34,449 nt of DNA from Oscillospiraceae bacterium (GTDB lineage Bacteria; Bacillota; Clostridia; Oscillospirales; Ruminococcaceae). Made by a program: the position numbers and the translations under genes. The stretch's first letter is position 1. Every line of letters begins with the position of its first letter. The stretch spans positions 1 through 34,449 of the forward strand of contig JAEDLR010000012.1 in the NCBI GenBank assembly GCA_016295145.1. The letters are read 5' to 3'. Positions 1 to 6,946 of this stretch are shown here, piece after piece. Below the pieces are notes generated by a model, which searched no databases, was not told the origin of the DNA, and saw nothing but the letters and a program-made list of their open reading frames with translations.

Positions 1-23
1 GATGTCGTACTGGTAGTCCGTGC

Positions 24-3000
24 CTTTTCCCCGCACACGCGGGGGTGATCCTCTTCCTCCTTATACACAAATTGTTTCTCCGCACTTTTCCCCGCACACG
101 CGGGGGTGATCCCAAACTGCACACCGACAGCGCAGAGTACAAGATCTTTTCCCCGCACACGCGGGGGTGATCCCTTATACATGATCTCAGTCCTTTCTCT
201 CTGTGACTTTTCCCCGCACACGCGGGGGTGATCCTACACTCCCTTATACAGCAAATGCCCTCTGTGTCTTTTCCCCGCACACGCGGGGGTGATCCTTTGT
301 GAAAAATCCCACCCGTCTTTGCGATTGGCTTTTCCCCGCACACGCGGGGGTGATCCTCGACGTTTGCTCCCGTATCGTTGACTATAGTAACTTTTCCCCG
401 CACACGCGGGGGTGATCCTGAGAGTGCGACATAAGCGAATGAAGCGCTTGCCTTTTCCCCGCACACGCGGGGGTGATCCTTTGACCATTGGTGATACTGT
501 TACTATGGTTTACTTTTCCCCGCACACGCGGGGGTGATCCTACCATACCTGTCTTTTATAACCGCGTCCGCTTCTTTTCCCCGCACACGCGGGGGTGATC
601 CTCTTACCATTGGCGACAATGTCACCATGGTTTACTTTTCCCCGCACACGCGGGGGTGATCCCCAGTATCAGCATTTACAGCAGAAACGACCTTACTTTT
701 CCCCGCACACGCGGGGGTGATCCTAGAAGCGCGCCGGAGCGCGCTAAACATCTTTTCTTTTCCCCGCACACGCGGGGGTGATCCCGTGTATGGCTACAGC
801 TAGCTTTCTGGCTGTAGCTTTTCCCCGCACACGCGGGGGTGATCCTATTTCCATTGGTGACACTGTTACCATGGTCTACTTTTCCCCGCACACGCGGGGG
901 TGATCCCAGCAGAAACCACTTTAGCAACGGACCTTGAAACTTTTCCCCGCACACGCGGGGGTGATCCCAATTGAGAGCATACTAGACAAGCCAAGCTTCA
1001 CTTTTCCCCGCACACGCGGGGGTGATCCTCGATTGACAGTGTAACAAATCTCCAAAAGGCACTTTTCCCCGCACACGCGGGGGTGATCCTGACATTTTCA
1101 TTTGCCATGCTTATCCCCCCTTCTTTTCCCCGCACACGCGGGGGTGATCCTTTCTTCAAATCTCTTTGGGCATCAATTTCTGGCTTTTCCCCGCACACGC
1201 GGGGGTGATCCTCGTACTACGGAAACGGTAGCAGTTTCAACAAACTTTTCCCCGCACACGCGGGGGTGATCCCTGCTACCGCTGAGCAAATGCTCGCGGA
1301 AGTGCCTTTTCCCCGCACACGCGGGGGTGATCCTAAACAGTGGACAAAGACCTATCTTGCTATAAACTTTTCCCCGCACACGCGGGGGTGATCCCTAGCC
1401 ACACGCACAGCGGATATGCAGCATCTACTTTTCCCCGCACACGCGGGGGTGATCCCGGCTATTGCAAACCGTCAAAGAATGGTGTTGCCTTTTCCCCGCA
1501 CACGCGGGGGTGATCCCAGCAATAACTACAAATTGTTGCAGCTTGCAAACTTTTCCCCGCACACGCGGGGGTGATCCCAGATGTTGAATACAGAACGCGG
1601 CACTATCCGACTTTTCCCCGCACACGCGGGGGTGATCCCATTCATACCAGAAATGACATTCGTTCCAGAATCTTTTCCCCGCACACGCGGGGGTGATCCT
1701 AAATACAGTTATCCGTACACATTCACCTAAGTCTTTTCCCCGCACACGCGGGGGTGATCCTAGCATTCAGTTCCGATTGTAAATCGCAAAAAACTTTTCC
1801 CCGCACACGCGGGGGTGATCCTAACCCTGTAACCTGTTTCAGATGCCGTTGCAACTTTTCCCCGCACACGCGGGGGTGATCCTATTTTACAGGGAAATTC
1901 TTGAAAACTCCTTGACTTTTCCCCGCACACGCGGGGGTGATCCTGGACAAATGCATCTGGTGCAGACCCGACAGCACTTTTCCCCGCACACGCGGGGGTG
2001 ATCCTATTGCTGTGGATGTATCGTCAATCGTTTTGGACTTTTCCCCGCACACGCGGGGGTGATCCCGGCATAGTAGTACACGGTTTCAAACTCGCTTGCT
2101 TTTCCCCGCACACGCGGGGGTGATCCCTGTTTACAGAAATTTCATTGACATCTGCGTTCCTTTTCCCCGCACACGCGGGGGTGATCCTATATTAAAAATG
2201 CAATGAAACAGGCAGTCGATCTTTTCCCCGCACACGCGGGGGTGATCCCTTGGTACAACACTGAAGCGTATGCATTTGCAACTTTTCCCCGCACACGCGG
2301 GGGTGATCCTTTGTTCTATTATAATTTTTTAACTAAAGTACACTTTTCCCCGCACACGCGGGGGTGATCCCTCGTATAAGACGCACGTTTTCGCTGTACA
2401 ATCCTTTTCCCCGCACACGCGGGGGTGATCCTAATCAGGATAATTCTTTCTTAAAAACCTTAATCTTTTCCCCGCACACGCGGGGGTGATCCTACTCACA
2501 GTAGGTGTTGTAAAACATCGTGTACCTTTTCCCCGCACACGCGGGGGTGATCCTGCTATTTGATGTTCCTTCTGCCAAAACATCATCTTTTCCCCGCACA
2601 CGCGGGGGTGATCCTCGGGCGGCGGTGCAGCGGGCGGCGTTGTGAACCTTTTCCCCGCACACGCGGGGGTGATCCCATCCCCGGAGCGGGTGCCGTGCCG
2701 GAGTCAAACTTTTCCCCGCACACGCGGGGGTGATCCCTCCGTAAAACCACGCTGGTCCATAGTGTCCCCCTTTTCCCCGCACACGCGGGGGTGATCCTAT
2801 AACGATTATGGTTTTGCTCAGTTTGTCGTACTTTTCCCCGCACACGCGGGGGTGATCCTTCTTGATTTGTTCGATGGAATAAGCAGAAAAGCTTTTCCCC
2901 GCACACGCGGGGGTGATCCCTCCATATTCATACCCTCATAAATGAAAGAATGCTTTTCCCCGCACACGCGGGGGTGATCCCAACTTTTCATCGTGGAAAA

Positions 3001-3102
3001 CCGCAGGCAATCGCTTTTCCCCGCACACGCGGGGGTGATCCTGGTGCGGCGCGGTACGGTTGACCACTCGGCCACTTTTCCCCGCACACGCGGGGATGAT
3101 TC
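24..3102 (+). CRISPR. Type I-E CRISPR array, 51 repeats, left end outside window
   Basis: The repeat is 28 nt: it starts CTTTTCCCCGCACACG and ends CGGGGGTGATCC, with an internal CCCCGC/GCGGGG hairpin. It recurs every 61 bases from 24 to 3075, giving 51 repeats and 50 complete spacers. Spacers are 33 nt except the sixth (357-390), which is 34 nt. Bases 1-23 are the end of another spacer, so the array continues to the left. The repeat closely resembles type I-E repeats such as that of Streptococcus thermophilus CRISPR4 (known family). All repeats look identical except the last (3075-3102), which has G to A at repeat position 22 and C to T at position 27. A degenerate terminal repeat marks the old, leader-distal end, so transcription is left to right and the leader and cas genes should lie upstream of base 1. 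No cas gene is in the window. ORFs called inside the array on either strand are artefacts of the repeat. Confidence 0.98.
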
Positions 3103-3103
3103 T

Positions 3104-3181
3104 TTTGTTGGACTCAAACTGCGCACGCTGGGTGCCGTTGTGGTCGGGGCGGATATTAGGTCTGGCTCTCGTCTGTTGCAT
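3104..3181 (-). pseudogene. 5' fragment of a phage-type gene, possibly HNH endonuclease, cut off by the CRISPR array
   Basis: An ATG at 3181 is preceded by a good ribosome site (AAAGGAGAGTACC). The frame gives 26 residues beginning MQQTRARPNIRPDHNGTQ, then runs straight into the degenerate last CRISPR repeat and onward through repeat-derived sequence. The native gene therefore ends at the array boundary. The N-terminus (arginine-rich, then QFESNK) resembles the start of small phage HNH endonucleases found beside terminase genes, but the catalytic HNH part is missing, so this identity is a guess from memory of the family. It sits 3' of other small phage-like genes on the same strand. The array end and the old leader-distal repeat appear to have joined inside this gene, or a deletion removed the rest of it. 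Confidence 0.5.
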
Positions 3182-3203
3182 GGTACTCTCCTTTCGGGGT
3201 ATG

Positions 3204-3229
3204 AAAAAAGCACCCTTTTCAGAGTGCTT
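3204..3229 (-). terminator. Rho-independent terminator-like hairpin (minus strand)
   Basis: On the minus strand AAGCAC and GTGCTT form a stem around a short loop, followed by six T. It lies just after the 88-residue gene and before the ribosome site of the truncated gene at 3181. Confidence 0.65.
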
Positions 3230-3249
3230 GTACGATATTGAATTTCGGA

Positions 3250-3516
3250 TTACAGTTTGATGCCATCAAGTTCTGCACGAAGTTCAAGTAGATGCAGATA
3301 TTCGCCCATGCAATGTTGCTGAGTGTTCATGAGTTGGCGACGCACAACATCCTCGTGTTTCTCGGTAGGAAACGGGTTTGTTCGGTACAGAATTTCCTGT
3401 TTCGTATTATCCGCTTTCAATTTCTCGTAGCGGATTTTGGTCTGCCAATACTCAGCCTTGAGTCTGTCCTTGTAGTCATCCGACTGCATCAGTGTAATGG
3501 TATCTTTCAGTTCCAT
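3250..3516 (-). CDS. Small phage-like hypothetical protein (88 aa)
   Basis: The 88-residue protein starts MELKDTITLMQSDDYKDRLK and continues with a charged, helix-prone segment (AEYWQTKIRYEKLKADN) and a C-terminal helical EYLHLLELRAELDGIKL. No catalytic motif, signal peptide or membrane segment is visible. The YKDRLKAEYWQTKIRYEKL pattern is familiar from small proteins of Firmicutes prophages (the crAss_001_48-like group), for which no biochemical function is established. The ATG at 3516 follows a purine-rich site about 8 bases upstream (AAGTGAGGAATTTACA). Terminator-like hairpins lie before and after it, so it may form its own transcript unit within the minus-strand patch. Confidence 0.7.
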   Translation of the reverse strand: MELKDTITLMQSDDYKDRLKAEYWQTKIRYEKLKADNTKQEILYRTNPFPTEKHEDVVRRQLMNTQQHCMGEYLHLLELRAELDGIKL

Positions 3517-3548
3517 TGTAAATTCCTCACTTTCTTGTTTTTGGTATG

Positions 3549-3576
3549 AAAAAGCCGCCTTGATTTCTCAAAGCGG
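3549..3576 (-). terminator. Rho-independent terminator-like hairpin (minus strand)
   Basis: Read on the minus strand, CCGCTTTG pairs with CAAGGCGG (one G-T pair) and is followed by five T. It separates the 61-residue gene from the 88-residue gene. Confidence 0.65.
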
Positions 3577-3584
3577 ATTCGTCT

Positions 3585-3770
3585 TCATTTTCTTTCGGCT
3601 GTCGGTGTATGGGATTTGTCGTACGCATACAGTTTGTCAATCAGACGGTTTCTCTCACAGAACGCTGCCAAATAATTACCTGCTGACAAAGGCTCATCCA
3701 ACACGGTATCCAAGACTTTGATTGCGCCTTCCAGATGAGCACGGTACATTTCACCTGTCATTTTTTCCAT
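3585..3770 (-). CDS. Small phage-like hypothetical protein (61 aa)
   Basis: The likely start is the ATG at 3770, preceded by AGAAAGGAGAAAATACC, rather than an upstream in-frame ATG at 3869 that has no ribosome site and lies inside another gene. The product is 61 residues starting MEKMTGEMYRAHLEGAIKVL. It is acidic and mainly helical with no cysteine pair or membrane segment. I do not recognise a family. Its size, spacing and the hairpins on both sides match the neighbouring small genes, which together look like leftovers of a prophage or similar element. Confidence 0.65.
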   Translation of the reverse strand: MEKMTGEMYRAHLEGAIKVLDTVLDEPLSAGNYLAAFCERNRLIDKLYAYDKSHTPTAERK

Positions 3771-3808
3771 GGTATTTTCTCCTTTCTTCCTCTCGAAACA
3801 GGGGCATG

Positions 3809-3837
3809 AAAAAACCGCCTGATTATTCAGACGGTTT
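3809..3837 (-). terminator. Rho-independent terminator-like hairpin (minus strand)
   Basis: On the minus strand AAACCGTCTGA pairs with TCAGGCGGTTT over a 4-base loop and runs into a T-tract. The stop codon of the zinc-ribbon gene (3823-3825) lies inside the stem-loop. Confidence 0.7.
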
Positions 3838-3999
3838 TGAAAATCGAATATTAAGAATGAGTTTTTCATTGCAATAATCGCACTTGAAATGAGATGCCTT
3901 ATCAGCCGGCACGTCGTACTCAGGTTTCAAGTGTCCTTTGCTACATAAAGTACACATAACGGGTTCACCTTGTCTCAAACGGTTAATATCAATACCCAT
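3823..3999 (-). CDS. Zinc-ribbon-like small protein (58 aa)
   Basis: This short gene is easily missed. Translation from the ATG at 3999 gives 58 residues starting MGIDINRLRQGEPVMCTLC. Two CxxC knuckles are visible: CTLC at residues 16-19 and CDYC at residues 40-43. The first sits next to a typical KGHLKPEY stretch, so a single structural zinc site is likely. The ATG overlaps the stop codon region of the upstream metallopeptidase-like gene by 11 bases and is preceded by GGAGGGAAATCT, so the two are probably translationally coupled. The function is unknown; zinc ribbons of this size are common in phage and mobile-element operons. Its stop codon lies within a terminator-like hairpin. Confidence 0.75.
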   Translation of the reverse strand: MGIDINRLRQGEPVMCTLCSKGHLKPEYDVPADKASHFKCDYCNEKLILNIRFSKPSE

Positions 4000-4483
4000 A
4001 CAGATTTCCCTCCGGTAAATAATCGTATTCTCGCCTTACATCTGCAACAATCTCAGCAATCATACGGTCTGAAATTGTTTCATGCGCATGAAGATAATCA
4101 TAAATCATACAATTCACTTCATTTTCTTGTGTATCAGTCCATCCGAACTGGTGATGTGCAATTTCATGAACAATGGTTTGTGAGATTTCCGTTGCATCGG
4201 AATGGTTGGCAACGAATACTGTGATATCTCGACCGTAAAGCCACCCCATCGTTCCATCCGGAGCATTCAGATCGTAATTCATCTCTAAAGACAATCCAGC
4301 ATCTGTGAAATACTTGGAAGCATTACGGCCAATAGGAGATGACTGCATAGCAGCTTCGATTTCTTCTGCTGTGAATACATCAACATCCGTTTCGTTGTGA
4401 ATGTTGTAGAGCCGTATCTTCTCTTGTATTATACCACTTCTTCTACCCCTTGTCAACACGGTGGGCTTATGTTTTTCCTGCAA
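3989..4483 (-). CDS. Metallopeptidase-like protein with HEIAH motif, probably the C-terminal part of a phage protein
   Basis: The frame shown starts at a TTG (4483) and gives 164 residues. HEIAHH at about residues 106-111, followed by a glutamate-rich helix (TQENEVNCM), fits the HExxH plus downstream Glu layout of zincin peptidases such as the ImmA/IrrE (DUF955) group. The reading frame is open further upstream, to a stop at 4556-4558, without an ATG. The upstream part (PAQGRALQEKHKPTVLTRGR) reads like real protein and resembles linker sequence near the C-terminus of phage head proteins. The gene may therefore be a 5'-truncated remnant. Alternatively, a perfect promoter inside the frame (4428-4456) would drive a shorter protein starting near Met46. 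Peptidase activity is inferred from the motif only. Confidence 0.6.
   Translation of the reverse strand: MQEKHKPTVLTRGRRSGIIQEKIRLYNIHNETDVDVFTAEEIEAAMQSSPIGRNASKYFTDAGLSLEMNYDLNAPDGTMGWLYGRDITVFVANHSDATEISQTIVHEIAHHQFGWTDTQENEVNCMIYDYLHAHETISDRMIAEIVADVRREYDYLPEGNLYGY
4428..4456 (-). promoter_or_regulatory. Sigma-70-type promoter, minus strand, inside the metallopeptidase frame
   Basis: On the minus strand TTGACA and TATAAT are perfect and separated by exactly 17 bases. It would start transcription inside the longest reading frame of the metallopeptidase-like gene. It is either the real promoter of the small-gene patch or a chance match within coding sequence. Confidence 0.5.
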
Positions 4484-4562
4484 TGCTCTACCCTGTGCGG
4501 GTGTCAGAATGGTTGGTTTTGGGGCACCTGCGCCCTCTGCGGGGAAAAAGATGTTTCATGTG

Positions 4563-4591
4563 TTGTGTGATAGATGATTTTGTGTTATGAT
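4563..4591 (+). promoter_or_regulatory. Probable promoter of the two-component genes
   Basis: TTGTGT and TATGAT are separated by 17 bases and lie about 30 bases upstream of the response-regulator ATG at 4621, which has AAAAGGGAGACTGAC as ribosome site. Confidence 0.5.
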
Positions 4592-4620
4592 GAGATCAAT
4601 ACATAAAAGGGAGACTGACA

Positions 4621-5291
4621 ATGTACCGGATATATATCGTTGAGGACGATCGAACCATTGCAAACACTGTCAAAAACAATCTTGAACAGTGGGGCTTACA
4701 AGCAAAATGCACAGAGAATTTCAAGGATATCATGGGGAATTCTCCGAGTATGCCCCGCACCTTGTGCTTATGGATATCGGGCTGCCCTTTTACAACGGTT
4801 TTTACCACTGCTCAGAGATACGCAGGGTCTCAAAGGTACCCGTGGTTTTTCTGTCATCGGCTTCGGACAACATGAATATTGTAATGGCAATGAATATGGG
4901 CGGCGATGGCTTTATTGCGAGGCCCTTTGACCTGACCGTTCTTATGACAAAAATTCAGGCGATACTCAGGCGCACATACGATTTCGGTTCGGAAACAACC
5001 GTGATTACGCATAAGGGTGCAATGCTGAATATTTCCGATGCGACACTCACATTTAACGGTGAAAAAATCGACCTTACCAAAAACGAGTACCGTATTCTGC
5101 TCACGCTTCTGGAAAATAAGGGTAAGGTAGTGAGCAGGGATTTTCTGATGAACAAGCTCTGGGAGACTGACAGTTATGTTGACGAAAATACGCTTACCGT
5201 CAATGTATCGCGGCTGAGAAAAAAACTTGAAAAATCGGGGCTTTCGGGCTTTATTGAAACCAGATCGGGTATGGGCTATATTGTGGAGTGA
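4621..5291 (+). pseudogene. BceR-like OmpR-family response regulator, frameshifted
   Basis: Two frames join into one protein. From 4621 the receiver domain begins MYRIYIVEDDRTIANTV with the acidic pocket (EDD). At a GGGG run (4734-4737) the sense moves to the -1 frame and continues EFSEYAPHLVLMDIGLPF (phospho-accepting Asp codon at 4772-4774), then a complete OmpR winged helix ending in RSGMGYIVE at 5291. One missing G (five to four) explains the break. Intact, it would be about 223 residues, normal for BceR regulators that sense cell-wall antibiotics with a BceAB transporter. The receiver also has RPF where the nearly invariant KPF lysine is expected, and GGDG where GGDD is usual, so it may be decaying rather than misread. 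A translational -1 slip at GGGG is a less likely alternative. Confidence 0.85.
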
Positions 5292-5297
5292 GCAAAC

Positions 5298-6277
5298 TTG
5301 TTTGGTGAATATATAAAGGCGCGCCGGAAAAATATCATGGCCTGGGTAATTGTCTGCGGCTTGTTTGCGCTTGTCTTTTCGCTGTATCGGCTTCCGATTG
5401 CTCCTGTGGTTTACGGTGCATTACTCAGCGGCTTTTTCGGGCTGATTTTACGGTCATTGATTATCTTTCCTACCGTCGCAGACGCATCATTCTCAAAAGA
5501 CTTGCAGCGGAGATCACATTGACTGCCGATAATATACCGCTGCCCCGAAACGGTATAGAGGAGGCATATACAAGGCTTATCCAGACGCTTTTCGACGCAC
5601 TGAAGGCATTGGAAAACCAAGCTGCCGAAAGGCTTTCCGATATGAAAGATTACTACACGATGTGGGTACATCAGATCAAAACCCCCATTGCTGCAATGGA
5701 CCTTGTTTTACAAAGCGGGGACAGCCCCGAATACAGCGAGCTTACGGAAAATCTGCAAAGAATCGAGCAGTATGCGGATATGGTGCTTTGCTATCTGCGC
5801 CTTGACAGTGACAGCAGCGACCTTGTGATCAGAGAATATGACCTGGACGGTATCATCCGACAGGCTGTGCGGAAATTTTCCTCTCAGTTTATCCGCAGGC
5901 GGATAATGCTGATCTATGAGCCGCTGAACAAAAGGGTTCTCACCGATGAAAAATGGCTTCTTTTCGTGATTGAGCAGATCATTTCCAATGCTGTGAAATA
6001 TACGCCCTCGGGCGCAATTGAGATATCCGGCGAAGCGCCGCTGACCTTATGCATCAGAGATACCGGTATCGGTGTCGCTGCCGAAGATCTACCCCGTATA
6101 TTTGAAAAAGGCTACACAGGTTGTAATGGCAGACTGGATAAAAAAGCAAGCGGTATTGGTCTTTATCTTTGCAAGCGTATTTGCAATCAGCTTGGTCATC
6201 AGATCAAAGCGGAAAGCAACGGTACGGGCACGATCATCAAGATAGCCCTTGAAACCCGTGCGCTTGAAATTGAATAA
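5298..6277 (+). pseudogene. BceS-like sensor histidine kinase, frameshifted
   Basis: A TTG start at 5298 follows GGAG and gives MFGEYIKARRKNIMAWV with two N-terminal membrane helices, the short intramembrane-sensing layout of BceS kinases. After GLIL near 5450 the frame fails. The correct continuation (VIDYLSYRRR, then ILKRLAAEITLTADN) is in the -1 frame and runs to 6277. A lost base at about 5450 (TTAGCG to TTACG) would explain it. The kinase core is otherwise complete: H-box HQIKTP (His codon 5669-5671), N-box with IISNAVKYTPSG, DTGIG and the GIGLYL ATP-lid motif. It normally phosphorylates its BceR partner when the BceAB transporter reports antibiotic. Both partners carry a single-base loss, and the transporter is missing downstream. 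Confidence 0.85.
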
Positions 6278-6278
6278 C

Positions 6279-6314
6279 CTTACAAAAATGTAAGAATGTA
6301 CGGGAAAATGTAAG
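6279..6314 (+). promoter_or_regulatory. Operator: CTTACA-N4-TGTAAG plus a third half-site
   Basis: A perfect inverted repeat, CTTACA-AAAA-TGTAAG, lies at 6279-6294, and another TGTAAG follows at 6309-6314. It sits between the kinase stop and the promoter of the lost transporter, the usual place for a BceR binding site. That BceR binds it is an inference from position and symmetry. Confidence 0.7.
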
Positions 6315-6323
6315 CCGTATCCA

Positions 6324-6352
6324 TGGCAGACATTTTCCCTTTCTGCTATAAT
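6324..6352 (+). promoter_or_regulatory. Activator-type promoter before the transporter stub
   Basis: A perfect TATAAT at 6347-6352 has only TGGCAG at the -35 spacing (17 bases), as expected for a promoter that depends on an activator bound just upstream. It is followed by AAAGGA and four tandem ATG codons at 6368. Confidence 0.6.
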
Positions 6353-6367
6353 GATCATCAGAAAGGA

Positions 6368-6406
6368 ATGATGATGATGCCAATACTTGAGGTGACCAAG
6401 GAATAA
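6368..6406 (+). pseudogene. Stub of a BceA-like ABC-transporter ATPase gene
   Basis: After the ribosome site AAAGGA there are four tandem ATG codons, then PILEVTKE and a stop (TAA 6404-6406). PILEV is the typical start of BceA-type ATPases, which would continue with the KIY/GG region and a Walker A motif; none of that follows. The promoter, operator, ribosome site and first codons of a bceAB operon remain, while the body of bceA and all of bceB are gone. A deletion junction within or right after this stub is the simplest reading. Confidence 0.65.
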
Positions 6407-6691
6407 TACCATCCGATATACGCTTCGGCACGAAAGGGCTGCCTTTTGGATGCATCTGTTGCATACAAGCAAATCCAACCTCCCAACAGCGCGTACAGGC
6501 GTCTGCTGCGGAAAGCTGTTCTTTCGCAGCGCACAATTTTGCAAAGCTGTGTTTCTTCTGTTTTCTGAAAAAGCACAATATTTCTGCCGGAGAATGCAAA
6601 ATGTGCCGTTTTGCGTCAACTGTCATGGGCAAGCGCGACAGCATTCGACAAATTTCGTTGTTCCGCGACAAAATTCGCGCCGCAAAAAGTA
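6407..6691 (+). other. Non-coding stretch without a recognised gene
   Basis: About 285 bases between the transporter stub and the next promoter. The short frames on either strand have no ribosome site and no recognisable protein pattern. This looks like scrambled or decayed sequence where the bceAB genes would have been. Confidence 0.5.
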
Positions 6692-6720
6692 TTGACAAAC
6701 CGACAAAAATGTGCTACAAT
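6692..6720 (+). promoter_or_regulatory. Sigma-70-type promoter of the S-box-like leader
   Basis: TTGACA (6692-6697) and TACAAT (6715-6720) are 17 bases apart. Transcription would start near 6727, about 55 bases before the structured core. Confidence 0.75.
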
Positions 6721-6780
6721 CAACAGTAGCACAGGGTCGCGCTCAGTATTGTGCTTGTACGATCAATGTCGTTACAAAAT

Positions 6781-6903
6781 GCCGCATCTCTTGAAAGGAG
6801 GCTCAAGCCATTTGCAACCCTAGCAACCCAGAATGAGTAATGAAGAATTCGCACAGTTACCTTCCAGCAACCATCATGCAACCAAAATCAGATGCAAACG
6901 GCT
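6781..6903 (+). promoter_or_regulatory. SAM-I (S-box)-like riboswitch aptamer with no gene behind it
   Basis: The order of conserved pieces fits the S-box family. P1 is GCATCT (6784-6789) with AGATGC (6890-6895), extended by GCC/GGC. Next come AAGGAGG, a GGC-tetraloop-GCC hairpin (GGCTCAAGCC), the ATTTGCAACCC segment in place of GATGAAACCC, GCAACC (6823-6828), TTCCAGCA (6862-6869) and CAGATG at the P1 return. SAM-I aptamers bind S-adenosylmethionine and usually switch off methionine genes. A terminator follows at 6947-6982, as in an S-box expression platform, but no methionine gene follows: the next 115 bases lead to the next promoter. I matched it by eye only. An unrelated structured RNA is possible. 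Confidence 0.55.
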
Positions 6904-6946
6904 TTTGTATCATGTTACAGACACTCCACACTGTTTGTTCAACATG

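Noticed and set aside
3047..3074. Spacer 50 reverse complement contains TGGCCGAGTGGTCAA, like the D-arm of tRNA-Ser/Leu
   Set aside because: The bases after it do not complete a D-stem or any cloverleaf, so I do not call a tRNA or a self-targeting tRNA spacer.
234..3213. Many ORFs on the minus strand inside 1-3213
   Set aside because: They are translations of the CRISPR repeat (ITPACAG, GSPPRVRGK and DHPRVCGEK frames) and have no ribosome sites. Only the 3104-3181 part is native sequence.
4734..4737. Programmed -1 ribosomal frameshift in the response regulator
   Set aside because: There is no X-XXY-YYZ slippery heptamer and no evident downstream pseudoknot. A second, unrelated shift in the kinase makes decay or sequencing error more likely.
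6089..6698. Minus-strand frames of 153-176 residues over the kinase end and the following gap
   Set aside because: They are antisense to the kinase or cover non-coding sequence, with no family pattern and no ribosome site.
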